From the NCBI GenBank assembly GCA_963797475.1, contig CAWCPR010000003.1:558001-622000 (forward strand): a DNA stretch of 64,000 bases, written 5' to 3'. Both the position numbers and the translations under genes were made by a program. This document shows, piece by piece, positions 8,699-18,038 of the stretch (position 1 is its first letter; each line of letters opens with the position of its first letter). The DNA is from CAWCPR01 sp963797475 (GTDB lineage Bacteria; Chloroflexota; Anaerolineae; Anaerolineales; UBA4823). Under the pieces are notes generated by a model. The model was not told where the DNA came from, did no database searches, and saw nothing but the letters and a program-made list of their open reading frames with translations.

Positions 8699-9891
8699 AT
8701 CAGCACAGTGCCATCATAAGAAGCCGAAACCAATACCTGGCCACGCGGGGAGAACTCCAGCTTGTCCACTGCGTGGATGTGCCCGCCCAGGGTGCGCAAC
8801 AGATCGCCGCTACCAACCGCCCATAAGTGTATATCATTGTCCTGAAAGCTGTCGCCGGAAGCCAACAAGGCGCCATCCGGGCTGAAAGCCAGGCTCTCGA
8901 CCACGCTGTTAGATTGGAGAACCCGCGCCAGCTCGCCGCTGTTCATGTCCCACAGGCGGATAGCGCCATCGTAATGGCCTGTTGCCAGGTACTTACCATC
9001 CCCCGAAAAAACCAGCGTGTTGACCGCACCGGTAAAGGAAGTATAGATGGTATCTTGCAGCTTGCCGTCTTTCAAGTTCCACAATTTCGTGGCGTAGCGG
9101 TCGGGAACGGAGGCCAGCAGCCCGCCCGCAGGCGAGAAAGCGATTTGCAGCACCGCGCCTGTGGTCAGCGTGCGGCTGACCTCCCAGGTAGCCGTGTCCC
9201 GGAATTCAACCCGGTTCTCATCAGATTTTGTGCTTGTATAGGCCACTGCCAGGGTCTTGCTGTCCGGAGAAAAAGCCACCTCGCTCACCGCACGGGTCTC
9301 CGCATATAGAATACCCAGGGGCTGCAGGTAAGATCCCAGCCAAAGCTGAATATCTCCCGCATAGCTTTCCCATTCTGAACCATAACGACTGCCCGCAGCA
9401 AGCCACGCTCCGTTCGGGCTGAAAGCGATGCTGTCCACCCCTCCGCCTCTAGGATACAGCGTACGGATTTTCTTACGGGTCAGGACCTCGAAAAGGTCGA
9501 TCGTGTTGGGATTGGATACCGCCAGGACCGAGCTATCCGGCGTCCAGGCCAGATCGGTCACGCTGTCGACGCGCCACTCCGCCAGGGCGGATACTTGAAC
9601 GGCATTGCTTATGTTGATCACCTGCAAAGCTTCCGGAAGCGGGGTGCCTTCCAGGGCAAACAAGCGCGGTGTGGGGGTTGGCGTCTCGGTCGGGGTTGAG
9701 GTGATCGTGGGAGAAGGGGTATCCGTTGGCAGTGGGGAGGGCGTCGAGCTGGGGGTCGCGCGCGGCGAGGGAGAAGGGGTATAAGTTGCCGTTTCTACCG
9801 GCGCGGTGGTCGAGACTGCGCCAGTGCAAGCCTGCAGCAAAGATGCCGCCAGCAGATAGCATACCAGGAACAGCCTGAGTGATTTCTTCAT
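8680..9891 (-). CDS. WD40-repeat lipoprotein (upstream member of a pair)
   Basis: 403 residues with a lipoprotein signal (MKKSLRLFLVCYLLAASLLQ followed by the lipid-accepting Cys) and a long Thr/Pro/Ser linker with repeating TPSP and TPTETPTP units, then a WD40 propeller (for example TDLAWTPDSSVLAVS, IAFSPNGAWLAAGS, LEFSPRGQVLVSASYDGTV). The architecture matches the downstream gene, suggesting tandem duplication with divergence. The linker probably holds the propeller away from the membrane. It is preceded by MutS2 on the same strand, 88 bases away. Confidence 0.85.
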   Translation of the reverse strand: MKKSLRLFLVCYLLAASLLQACTGAVSTTAPVETATYTPSPSPRATPSSTPSPLPTDTPSPTITSTPTETPTPTPRLFALEGTPLPEALQVINISNAVQVSALAEWRVDSVTDLAWTPDSSVLAVSNPNTIDLFEVLTRKKIRTLYPRGGGVDSIAFSPNGAWLAAGSRYGSEWESYAGDIQLWLGSYLQPLGILYAETRAVSEVAFSPDSKTLAVAYTSTKSDENRVEFRDTATWEVSRTLTTGAVLQIAFSPAGGLLASVPDRYATKLWNLKDGKLQDTIYTSFTGAVNTLVFSGDGKYLATGHYDGAIRLWDMNSGELARVLQSNSVVESLAFSPDGALLASGDSFQDNDIHLWAVGSGDLLRTLGGHIHAVDKLEFSPRGQVLVSASYDGTVLMWGVRP

Positions 9892-9979
9892 CGGGAGCTC
9901 TTACCTGGAGCGACCCTGAGGCGAATGCAGTCCAACAAATCCGTCCGGTAAGCGCTCGTGAGTGGGGAGATCTATTCGA

Positions 9980-12415
9980 CTAACTATTCGCAAGCTTAGC
10001 GACCGTGACGCCATCGCCGCCTTCTTTTTCTCCCCCAGACTCAAAGGAGCGCACATGTGGGTGTCCAGCCAGCGCCTGGCGAACCACATCGCGTAAGCGC
10101 CCGGTGCCTTTGCCGTGAATAATGCGCACGAAAGGCAGCCCGGAAAGATAAGCAGCATCCAGGTAGCGCTCGAGGGAGTTGAGCGCGTCCTCGGCGCGCT
10201 GGCCGCGCAAGTCAAGCTCCATGCCGGGTGAGGCTGGAAGCAGCCCGGCAGACGGCGGAGAGGCTTGCTGGGTAGCCAGGTCGGCGACTTGCTTGCGGCG
10301 AGAAGGCGCGCTTTCACGCTCCGGAGCGCCTGCCAAGGGTTGGATCTCAGCCAGGCGGGTGCGCACCCGCAGCACTCCAACCTGCACCTCGGCTTCCTCC
10401 TCGCCAAGAGAGGTGACCACCCCCTGTGTACCCAGGCTGCGCAAGCGGACCTTATCACCCAGGCGCACGGACCGGCGCAAAGGCGCGGCCACATCGGGGG
10501 TCATGCGTTCGACAGGTTTTTCAGCTTTTTCTTCAAGTCTCTCAACTTGTTCCTCGATAGGCTGCAATGCATCCAGGGGTTGGCGCGCCCGCGCCATCGA
10601 TTTGCGCAGCTCGCGAATTTCAGACTGCAGCGCCTGCAATTCTTCAGCAGCCTCCTGGCGGGCTTGCTCTAACACCTGGCGGCGTTCATCCTCGATTTTT
10701 TCCAGGCGTTGAACCAGCTCGGCCTGCAATTGCTCTGCCTGCTTTTGGCGCGCTTCGGCGGCGGCCCGCGCCCGCCGGGAAAGCTCTCTCTGGCGGTGGA
10801 TCTCGTCCAACATATCTTCTGCACGCAGGTCTTCAGGATTGAGCTCGGAACGCGCCTCTTTAACGATCGCATCGGGCAAACCCAAGCGTTGGGCGATCGC
10901 CAGGGCGTTTGAACGGCCCGGCAGGCCAATCGTCAGATGATAGGTGGGGCGCAGGGTCTCCAGATCAAATTCCACACTGGCGTTGACTACGCCTGGCATG
11001 GCATGGGCGAATGCTTTCAATTCCGGATGATGGGTGGTCACTAGTGTGGTGATCCCGCGCCCAAGCAAGTGGGTCAGCAAGGCGCGCGCCAGGGCTGCGC
11101 CCTCTTGTGGATCCGTGCCTGCTCCCAATTCGTCCAGGATCACCAAAGAGCGGCTGTCGGCGTTCTCCAGAATGTGAATGATATTGGTGATGTGGCCGGA
11201 GAACGTTGAAAGGGATTGTTCGATCGATTGCTCGTCGCCAATGTCGGCGTAAATGTCGTTAAAAACACTGATCTCCGAGCCGCTTTGAACTGGGATATGC
11301 AATCCAGTCTGGGCCATAAGCGCCAGGAGACCCACCGTTTTCAGCGTGACTGTCTTTCCTCCGGTATTTGGTCCGGTGATCACCAGGGCAAACGTGTTCT
11401 CGTCCAGCTCGACATCGATTGCGACGACAGTAGCCGGGTCCAGCAAGGGGTGGCGGGCTTTCACAAGGCGGATCACACTGCCGGGGTGCGGCAATTGATC
11501 CGGGCTGTCTTTTCGGGGGCGCGGGCGCACCGGATGCAGGATGGGCTCGCTGGCCTGCAAATCCTCGGCATACTTGCCGCGCGCTAACGCCAGATCCAAC
11601 TCGGCGACGACTTCAACCGTCTGCAGGATCTCCTGGGCGTGTAACCCCACCTGGCTTGATAGTTCAGCCAGGATACGGCGTACTTCATCCCGTTCGGCGA
11701 GCTCAAGCTCACGATATTTATTGTTCAGCTCGACCACCGCCAACGGCTCGATAAACAACGTCGCCCCTGAAGCAGATTGGTCATGAACAATCGCTTTTAT
11801 CCGGCCCTTGAACTCAGCCCGCAGCGGCAGCACATAGCGACCATCGCGTTGGGTGATCAGCGCTTCTTGAAGCAAGGTCGCGTTGCCCGGGTCGCTCACC
11901 ATACGCTGCAACTTGGTCATCAAGCGGTCGTGGGCGATGCGCAAGTCGCGGCGGATGTTGCCCAGCCTGTCGGAGGCCGAATCTAGAATTTCACCCCGGT
12001 CTGAGATGGCGCGAGTGATAGCATCAATCAACCCCAAAGGAGGTGGGAGTTGGGCGGCGATGGCGTACAAATGCGGATATTGATTTTCCAGGCGCTCAAA
12101 TGTCCTGCCCAAATTGCGCGCCGCGACCAGGGTGTACTTAACGTCCAGCAATTCATTAGGGGCCAGCACGCCGCCATGGTTGGCCAGGTCCACAGATTTG
12201 CGAATATCGCGCGCCCCTCCGATAGTAATGTCGGAGCGCGTCACCTGCAGTTGGAGCGCCTCGCGGGTCTCTGCCTGCCTGCGGCGGGCCTCCTCCAGAT
12301 CGTTGGTGGGCCGCAATGCGCGGGCTTTATCGGCCGAAGCTGGAAAAGCGGTGTAAGTAGCCAGGCGATCGAGTATCTTCGGAAATTCCAGGGTGCGTAA
12401 TGTTTTCTCTTCCAT
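9980..12415 (-). CDS. mutS2: MutS2 family ATPase with Smr endonuclease domain
   Basis: 811 residues with the full MutS2 layout: an N-terminal clamp and core region starting EEKTLRTLEFPKILDRL, a MutS-type ATPase with Walker A GPNTGGKT near residues 345-352 and Walker B SLVILDELGAGTDP, a long Glu/Arg/Gln-rich coiled coil, and a C-terminal Smr domain with LDLRGQRAEDAL and the HGKGTGRLR motif. MutS2 proteins suppress recombination and act in ribosome rescue rather than mismatch repair. The length is typical. It is divergent from the MFS transporter gene, with a 217-base shared upstream region. Confidence 0.93.
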   Translation of the reverse strand: MEEKTLRTLEFPKILDRLATYTAFPASADKARALRPTNDLEEARRRQAETREALQLQVTRSDITIGGARDIRKSVDLANHGGVLAPNELLDVKYTLVAARNLGRTFERLENQYPHLYAIAAQLPPPLGLIDAITRAISDRGEILDSASDRLGNIRRDLRIAHDRLMTKLQRMVSDPGNATLLQEALITQRDGRYVLPLRAEFKGRIKAIVHDQSASGATLFIEPLAVVELNNKYRELELAERDEVRRILAELSSQVGLHAQEILQTVEVVAELDLALARGKYAEDLQASEPILHPVRPRPRKDSPDQLPHPGSVIRLVKARHPLLDPATVVAIDVELDENTFALVITGPNTGGKTVTLKTVGLLALMAQTGLHIPVQSGSEISVFNDIYADIGDEQSIEQSLSTFSGHITNIIHILENADSRSLVILDELGAGTDPQEGAALARALLTHLLGRGITTLVTTHHPELKAFAHAMPGVVNASVEFDLETLRPTYHLTIGLPGRSNALAIAQRLGLPDAIVKEARSELNPEDLRAEDMLDEIHRQRELSRRARAAAEARQKQAEQLQAELVQRLEKIEDERRQVLEQARQEAAEELQALQSEIRELRKSMARARQPLDALQPIEEQVERLEEKAEKPVERMTPDVAAPLRRSVRLGDKVRLRSLGTQGVVTSLGEEEAEVQVGVLRVRTRLAEIQPLAGAPERESAPSRRKQVADLATQQASPPSAGLLPASPGMELDLRGQRAEDALNSLERYLDAAYLSGLPFVRIIHGKGTGRLRDVVRQALAGHPHVRSFESGGEKEGGDGVTVAKLANS

Positions 12416-12468
12416 TTCTGAGGGAGTTTACCACACTTGAAAGAATTTTTCCGAGAGGCGCAGATGGG

Positions 12469-12498
12469 TTCCTTAATCGGACAACTTATGTGTATAAT
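12469..12498 (+). promoter_or_regulatory. Probable promoter upstream of the MFS transporter
   Basis: A perfect TATAAT (12493-12498) lies in the divergent region between mutS2 and the transporter gene. The -35 region is weak (TTCCTT near 12469). If used, it gives a leader of about 130 bases that contains the inverted repeat described next. Confidence 0.4.
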
Positions 12499-12565
12499 AG
12501 GGTCATGTGCGAAATCTTTCAACCTCCCCGTTAAACCTTAAACGCGAATTCCCTTAGCCGGGCCC

Positions 12566-12635
12566 CACCTCTTTCGATCGGCGCAGCACAAGGTTTATTG
12601 TTCCGAATCCATCCTGCTACCGAAAGAAAGAGGTG
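12566..12635 (+). promoter_or_regulatory. Inverted repeat that could mask the ribosome-binding site
   Basis: CACCTCTTTC at 12566-12575 is the exact reverse complement of GAAAGAGGTG at 12626-12635. The right arm is the Shine-Dalgarno/start region of the MFS transporter, so in the mRNA the left arm could pair with and hide it. The 50-base loop makes a stable helix plausible but not certain. Confidence 0.4.
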
Positions 12636-13865
12636 AAAGTGTTTAAGCAATCCTTATTTTCAAAAAAAGCCAGATTCCTGCGGGGCGGGCTCGTCCTGAC
12701 CCTGGTTTTCCTGCTGATCGAATTCTTTGACGAACTGCATTACAGCATTAACGGCGTCGTGCTGCCGGCGATGCGATCCGACCTGGGGCTGAGCTACGCG
12801 CAGATCGGCTTGATCTTAGGACTGCCGTATGTCCTCAGCTCCCTGATCGAGCCAGCCCTGATGTTGTTGGGCGATTCACACCTGCGCAAGGGACTGATCG
12901 CCGGCGGCGGGGTGGCTGTTGCCTTTTCGTTGGTCATCCTGGCGAACGCTCAAACGTTCTCCGCCGTACTGATTGCCATGATCCTCAGCTTTCCTGCCAG
13001 CGGGGCTTTCGTCGGGCTGGTGCAGGCCACGTTAATGGACCTCAATCCGGGGCGTGAATCCCAAATGATGGCGCGCTGGACCGTTGCCGGCTCGTTGGGC
13101 GATCTGCTTGGCCCGCTGCTGGTCTCTGCCGGATTTAGCCTGGCTTTGGGCTGGCGCTGGGCGTTCTGGATGCTGGCGGTCGTGGCGATTGTGCTTATCG
13201 CCTTTTTAGCGACTCGTCCCATACCCAGCATTTCAGGCATCCAACCCGAAAGCCAAAACCCAGCCGGCGGAATCAAAAACTTGTTGTCCAACCTGTTAGA
13301 AGGCGTCCGTAACCCACAACTTTTACGCTGGACGGCCCTGATCCAGCTCTCCGACCTGCTGATGGATGTGTTTGGCGGTTATGTGGCGCTGTTCTTCACC
13401 GACGTCGCCGGGGCTTCCCCGGCCCAGGCCAGCCTGGTAATCGGCCTGTGGACGGCCAGCGGGTTGGCATCCGACTTGCTGCTCATCCCGATTTTAGAAC
13501 GCGTGCCGGGACGCAACCTCGTACGCTATTCGGCTTTCCTGGCTTTGCTGGTTTATTTGGCCTGGCTGCTGGCTCCCTGGCTGCCGGTAAAAATCATCCT
13601 GCTGGTGCTCTTACGGTTTTCCACCCTGGGTTGGTATCCCGTGCTTCAAGGAGAGGCATACGCCAGTATGCCCGGGCGTTCGGCTACTGTAATCGCGGTT
13701 GGCTCCCTGGCAGGTTTGACCGGCGGCAGCCTGACCTGGTTGGTCGGTTGGGTCGCCAACCAGATAAGCTTACCGGCGGCGATGTGGCTGCTTCTCATCG
13801 GCCCGCTCAGCCTGGTCCTTTTCATCCCACGGCCGGCCGAAAAACCGAACATTTATGATAACTGA
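12633..13865 (+). CDS. Major facilitator superfamily transporter
   Basis: 410 residues with about twelve hydrophobic helices split into two six-helix halves by a polar loop near residues 190-220, the standard MFS arrangement. The first helix carries acidic residues (FDELHYSING). It has some resemblance to drug or sugar-efflux type carriers, but no substrate can be given. Two GTG codons (12633 and 12639) compete as start; AGAGGTG sits directly before the second. The start region lies in an inverted repeat, hinting at translational control. Confidence 0.8.
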   Translation: MKVFKQSLFSKKARFLRGGLVLTLVFLLIEFFDELHYSINGVVLPAMRSDLGLSYAQIGLILGLPYVLSSLIEPALMLLGDSHLRKGLIAGGGVAVAFSLVILANAQTFSAVLIAMILSFPASGAFVGLVQATLMDLNPGRESQMMARWTVAGSLGDLLGPLLVSAGFSLALGWRWAFWMLAVVAIVLIAFLATRPIPSISGIQPESQNPAGGIKNLLSNLLEGVRNPQLLRWTALIQLSDLLMDVFGGYVALFFTDVAGASPAQASLVIGLWTASGLASDLLLIPILERVPGRNLVRYSAFLALLVYLAWLLAPWLPVKIILLVLLRFSTLGWYPVLQGEAYASMPGRSATVIAVGSLAGLTGGSLTWLVGWVANQISLPAAMWLLLIGPLSLVLFIPRPAEKPNIYDN

Positions 13866-13997
13866 CTTTCAAGGAACAGGTCCTTTGTTATTCACCTTCG
13901 CCCGAATTTGGGTTATGATAAAAAGAGCTGCTTCTGCGAACTTTGGAAGCTGCAGGGCCCGCAATCTGGAGACTACCTTTGCCTGTGGAGGAACTTT

Positions 13998-14869
13998 ATG
14001 CAAGACTTGAGCGAGCAAATTCTCGAATTGGTGCGCCTGGCGGCTACCGACCTGCCTGCTGATGTGGAAGAATCGCTGCGAAAGGCGGTTCAACGCGAGG
14101 CCCCCGGTCAGCGGCGCGCGGCGCCCTCGAGACCATCCTGAAAAATGTGGAGCTGGCCCGCCAGAACGGCACCCCAATCTGCCAGGACACCGGCACGCCG
14201 ATATTCTATATCTCATATCCGGAAGGGTGGAGCACTCGCAAGCTTCGCCAGCAGATCGAAATGGCTGTGGTCGCAGCTACCCAGCGCAATTACCTGCGCC
14301 CCAACTCAGTCAATTCGCTGAGCGGAAAGAACAGCGGCAACAATCTAGGCGACCAACACTTTCCTTCCATCCATTTTGAGGAAGTGGAAGGAGATACTCT
14401 GACCATCGATCTGATGCTCAAAGGCGGTGGATGCGAAAATGTGGGCGCCCAATACTCGCTGCCGAACGCCGCCCTGGGGGCCGGCCGGGATCTTGCAGGG
14501 GTGCGCAAAGTGGTTTTAGACGCCGTCCATAAGGCCCAGGGTAAAGGCTGCGCGCCGGGCGTTCTGGGGGTCGCAATCGGCGGCGATCGAGGCTCCTCCT
14601 ATTCCGCATCCAAGGAAGTACTTTTCCAGCCAATGGGCGAAGCAAATCCGAATCGAGAGGTTGCAGCCCTGGAAGAGCGCCTCACGGATGAGGCGAACCA
14701 GCTAGGCATCGGGCCGATGGGATTCGGCGGAAACACGACCGTTTTGGGCACGAAAATCACCAGCCTGCACCGCCTGCCAGCCAGCTATTTCGTCTCGGTT
14801 TCGTATATGTGCTGGGCCTATCGCCGGCGGCGGATGACCGTCCAGGGTGACCAGGTCCGTTACGAATAA
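13998..14869 (+). pseudogene. Fumarate hydratase class I, alpha subunit, with a one-base frameshift
   Basis: The gene begins at ATG 13998 behind GGAGG (13987-13991) with MQDLSEQILELVRLAATDLP, then loses its frame after the codons for EAPG near 14101-14111. One base fewer restores SAARGALETILKNVELARQNG and the rest of the protein, which continues to 14869 with the family's GTPICQDTGTP, NSGNNLGDQHFPS and GGGCENVG motifs; Cys residues there ligate the 4Fe-4S cluster. The upstream frame meets a TGA at 14139. The shift lies beside a run of five C bases, so a sequencing error is as likely as true inactivation. The beta subunit gene downstream is intact. Confidence 0.82.
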
Positions 14870-14959
14870 CCCTTAAAAGCAGCTCTTCGAAAAATAGCGG
14901 AAATCTGCGGGTGATTCACCTGGCAGGTGTCCGTTCCAGGATGAGTGGAGATAGAAAAA

Positions 14960-15583
14960 ATGCAAAATATCAAACTCCCCTTTGATGACGAGACCATTCG
15001 CAGCCTGAAAGTCGGCAACTCCCTGGCGATTTCTGGAGTCATGATGACCGGACGGGACGCGGTCCACAAATGGATGATCGACACTTTCATCAAGAAAACC
15101 CGCCAACCGCAGGGCGATGATCTTGAAGTATATGAAGCCATCCGCCCTTTGTTAAATGGCGGCGTTATTTACCACTGCGGGCCGGTAGTAGCGGGCTTGG
15201 AAACCCGCGAATACCGTTTTGTGGCAGCCGGCCCGACAACCAGCATCCGGGAGGAGCCTTACCAGGGGGATGTCATGCGGCACTTCAACGTCAAAGGCGT
15301 GATAGGGAAAGGAGGGATGGGACCCAAAACCCTGGCCGCCTGTGAAGATGCGCCGGGCGTTTATCTGCACGCCATTGGCGGGGCGGCCTGTTTAATCGCC
15401 CAGACCGTCAAGCAGGTGCTGGGCGTCTACAAACTTGAATTCGGCGTTCCGGAGGCCATGTGGGTGATCGAGGTCGAGAATTTTCCCGCTGTCGTGACGA
15501 TGGATTCGCATGGCGGCAGCCTGCATGCTGAAGTCGAACAAAGCTCCAGGGCTGTGCTTGAAGAGCTGTTGGCAAAATCCTGA
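14960..15583 (+). CDS. Fumarate hydratase class I, beta subunit
   Basis: About 207 residues of the C-terminal domain family of class I fumarases and L-tartrate dehydratases. Key segments are GNSLAISGVMMTGRDAVHK, HCGPVV, AAGPTTSIREEPY and GVIGKGGMG. With the alpha subunit it forms the oxygen-sensitive 4Fe-4S enzyme that interconverts fumarate and malate. The ATG at 14960 is chosen because GGAG at 14947-14950 lies 9 bases before it; a GTG at 14945 would add five residues. It follows the alpha gene by 90 bases. Confidence 0.9.
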   Translation: MQNIKLPFDDETIRSLKVGNSLAISGVMMTGRDAVHKWMIDTFIKKTRQPQGDDLEVYEAIRPLLNGGVIYHCGPVVAGLETREYRFVAAGPTTSIREEPYQGDVMRHFNVKGVIGKGGMGPKTLAACEDAPGVYLHAIGGAACLIAQTVKQVLGVYKLEFGVPEAMWVIEVENFPAVVTMDSHGGSLHAEVEQSSRAVLEELLAKS

Positions 15584-15626
15584 TCCCCCTGTCCCGGAGC
15601 GGACGAAGTTCCCGAGTCGGGCTCGA

Positions 15627-15794
15627 TCACTTGGTTTTTTCCTCCAGCTCTTCAAGAACTTCGAGGTCACGCTGCAAGTTGCGTTGGCGAATATATAAGC
15701 TTAACAGGTAAATCAAGATCACACCGAAGATGACCACGTAACCTGCGATCATATAACTGACTGTATCCGCGGGTCCTTGCTGTAGAAGAAGCAT
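15627..15794 (-). CDS. ccmD: CcmD-like small heme exporter subunit
   Basis: A 55-residue frame (MLLLQQGPADTVSYMIAGYV to EEKTK) with one membrane helix (about residues 13-36), then a basic RQR patch and an acidic amphipathic tail. This is the size, topology and position of CcmD, which stabilises the CcmABC-CcmE heme-loading complex. GGAG lies about 9 bases before the start. It directly follows ccmC and ends the maturation operon. CcmD proteins are poorly conserved in sequence, so the name rests mainly on context and topology. Confidence 0.75.
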   Translation of the reverse strand: MLLLQQGPADTVSYMIAGYVVIFGVILIYLLSLYIRQRNLQRDLEVLEELEEKTK

Positions 15795-15823
15795 ATAGTT
15801 CACTCCAAAAAAGGTGAGCGCTC

Positions 15824-16522
15824 CTAGGCCATCGCCTTGAGCTTCAGTTGTTCAACCTTATCGGACAGTCTGCCCAGTCGCACCCGGTGCCAGAGCAGAT
15901 CTGCGAAGAAAACCGAGAACACAAACAAGCTGAACATGAAGGTCTGCAACATGGGAGGGGTCATATCGAAGGCGCCTTGGGCGCCTGGATCGCTCGTGCC
16001 GATGACCACCGGGTGGATCGTGCGGAACAAGCGGGCCGAGAAAAAGGTGAGCGGAACGCTCACAAAACCGACGATGGCATAAACCGCTCCAAAACGCGCC
16101 CGGCGGTCCGGGTCCTCGATCCCCGCACGCAGCATCAAGTAAGCAGCGTAGATCAGCTCCATGACCGTCGCAGTGGTCAAGCGCGGGTCCCAAGTCCACC
16201 AGGTATTCCAAATCGGGCGCGCCCAAATCGAGCCGGTCACGATGTTAATGAATGCGAAAGCCATCCCGATCTCGACGGCTGCCAGGCCGACGATATCCCA
16301 ATTGTGGCGCCCGGTGCGCAAGAAAAAAATTCCGGCAATCGCCGCTACCAGGAACCCAAGCATCCCGACCCAGCCGGCGGAGACGTGAAAATAAAAAACC
16401 CGCTGCACCTGCCCCATAACCGCTTCTTCAGGGGCGTAAAAGAAAACCATCGCAGTGGCAGCCAGGATGAGGGCTGCCGTCGCGTAATCCAGAACGGTTA
16501 ATAATCGAGGTTTTGTATCCAT
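15824..16522 (-). CDS. ccmC: Heme exporter protein CcmC
   Basis: 232 residues with six membrane helices and the tryptophan-rich heme-handling motif WNTWWTWDPRLT near residues 104-115, flanked by His residues in YFHVSAGW and RTIHPVV. CcmC binds heme in this external loop and passes it to CcmE. Its length matches the family. It lies between ccmB and the ccmD-like gene on the same strand. Confidence 0.93.
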   Translation of the reverse strand: MDTKPRLLTVLDYATAALILAATAMVFFYAPEEAVMGQVQRVFYFHVSAGWVGMLGFLVAAIAGIFFLRTGRHNWDIVGLAAVEIGMAFAFINIVTGSIWARPIWNTWWTWDPRLTTATVMELIYAAYLMLRAGIEDPDRRARFGAVYAIVGFVSVPLTFFSARLFRTIHPVVIGTSDPGAQGAFDMTPPMLQTFMFSLFVFSVFFADLLWHRVRLGRLSDKVEQLKLKAMA

Positions 16523-16586
16523 GGATTATTCTCCAAAAACAGTTCTTCGCCTGCCCAAGACAGTGCGATCCTGATTCGGCACTAAC

Positions 16587-17318
16587 TCACTCTTCTACGA
16601 TATAGTCAAAAGTCATAAAAGCGATAGCTGTGAAAATCACATCGTAAACGATCAGCAGGTTGATCCAGGGCCAGATGTCGCTCATATCAACGGCCTGCAA
16701 GAAACCGCTGCTGGCCTTCACTGCTGCGATCAAAACAGGGATCACAACCGGAAAAAGCAGGATTGGCAGCAACACTTCGCGCGTGCGTGTCTGAACGGCC
16801 ATACTGGAGAGCAGCGTGCCCACGACCACATAACCGACCGAACCCAGCAGGATGATCAGCAGCAATCCGGGGTTGAAAAGGTTGGCGTTATAAAGGATGC
16901 TGTAAACTGGCAGGACAATCGCTTCGACAATGAACATGAAGATCAGGTTGCCAACCGCTTTGCCAAAGTAAATCGCGCTGCGGTCAACCGGGGCCAGCAA
17001 AAGCCCATCCAGGCAACCGCGATCTTTTTCCGTCGCCATCGAGCGGTTTAGCCCCAGGGTGCCGGCAAAAGCAAACGTCACCCACAAGACCCCGGAAGTA
17101 ACGGTGGCGCGAGTCTTGGCGTCCAGTTCCAGGGCGAAGTTGAAGATCAGGATAACCAGCAGCGCGAAAACCAACATCGAAGATAAAAGCTCCCGGCTGC
17201 GCAGCTCGGCCGCCAAATCTTTCCAGACGATGGCAGTCAGGGCGCGCAGAAAATCGCGGGAGGCGGAAGCAGCCCCTGCCCTGGGATTAGCGGCGATCGC
17301 TTGCGTGCGGTTATCCAA
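16587..17318 (-). CDS. ccmB: Heme exporter permease CcmB
   Basis: 243 residues with six predicted helices. WKDLAAELRSRELLSSMLVF is the characteristic N-terminal entry into the membrane domain, and EKDRGCLDGLLLAPVDRSAIYFGK is a CcmB hallmark. It forms the membrane part of the CcmAB ABC complex, whose ATP hydrolysis releases holo-CcmE. It starts 3 bases after the ccmA stop, so coupling is expected. Confidence 0.92.
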   Translation of the reverse strand: MDNRTQAIAANPRAGAASASRDFLRALTAIVWKDLAAELRSRELLSSMLVFALLVILIFNFALELDAKTRATVTSGVLWVTFAFAGTLGLNRSMATEKDRGCLDGLLLAPVDRSAIYFGKAVGNLIFMFIVEAIVLPVYSILYNANLFNPGLLLIILLGSVGYVVVGTLLSSMAVQTRTREVLLPILLFPVVIPVLIAAVKASSGFLQAVDMSDIWPWINLLIVYDVIFTAIAFMTFDYIVEE

Positions 17319-17321
17319 TTT

Positions 17322-18038
17322 TCACGTTCCCAGAATTGCATCCCGGTAATAGGCGGGCAACCGGTCCGGCTCAATTTCCGACCGTTTTAGCGATGCGACA
17401 ATCACACCCCGCGAGAGCACATCGAAGCGGGAGGCCAGGTCGCCAGCACGCGCCAGATCGTGGGAGGTCATCACGACCGTACGGCCACGCGCCGCGACTT
17501 CGCGCAGCACATTGTCGAGCATGGCGCTGGCATCCTGGTCCAGTCCGGTATGCGGCTCGTCGAAAAGCATCACGTCCGGATCGTGCAGCACAGCCCGACC
17601 GATCGCCAGGCGCTGCTGCATGCCGCGTGAGAAGGTGCGTACCAGGTCGCGGCGGCGGGTCGTAAGCCCTACGAGCTCGAGCACCTGCGCGACGCGCTGC
17701 TCTAACTCAGGCACCCCGTACATACGGCCATAAAACATCAAATTTTCCTCAGCCGTCAGATCGCCGTACAGCAGCGGCTGGTGGGAAACCACGCCCAGTC
17801 GGCGGCGAACTGCGGCTGCCTGGGCCGGCAACAGGTAACCGGCGATCTTCACCTCTCCCAATGCCGGTCGCGACAGCGAAGCAAGGATGCGCAGAAAGGT
17901 GGTTTTGCCGGCGCCGTTCGGGCCAAGCAGCGCTACGAATTCGCCCGCTTCCACTTTAAAATCGATGCCGCGCAGGACGGTTTTCAGTCCGAAGCGTTTA
18001 ATTAATTTGCGGACCTCGATCATTGCGCCGGAATTCAA
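17322..18038 (-). CDS. ccmA: Heme ABC exporter ATP-binding protein CcmA
   Basis: 238 residues of a single ABC ATPase: Walker A GPNGAGKTT, signature FSRGMQQRLAIGRA, Walker B DVMLFDEPHTGLD, and the switch His in MTSHD. The family and the flanking ccmB/ccmC identify it as CcmA. The TTG at 18038 is favoured because GGAG lies 8 bases upstream and the TTGA overlaps the stop of the preceding cytochrome gene; an in-frame ATG at 18023 is the alternative. Confidence 0.9.
   Translation of the reverse strand: MNSGAMIEVRKLIKRFGLKTVLRGIDFKVEAGEFVALLGPNGAGKTTFLRILASLSRPALGEVKIAGYLLPAQAAAVRRRLGVVSHQPLLYGDLTAEENLMFYGRMYGVPELEQRVAQVLELVGLTTRRRDLVRTFSRGMQQRLAIGRAVLHDPDVMLFDEPHTGLDQDASAMLDNVLREVAARGRTVVMTSHDLARAGDLASRFDVLSRGVIVASLKRSEIEPDRLPAYYRDAILGT

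Noticed and set aside
15595..15626. Terminator between fumarase beta and ccmD
   Set aside because: Only a short CCCGA/TCGGG stem with a one-base loop is present and no T-run, so it would not form a working terminator.
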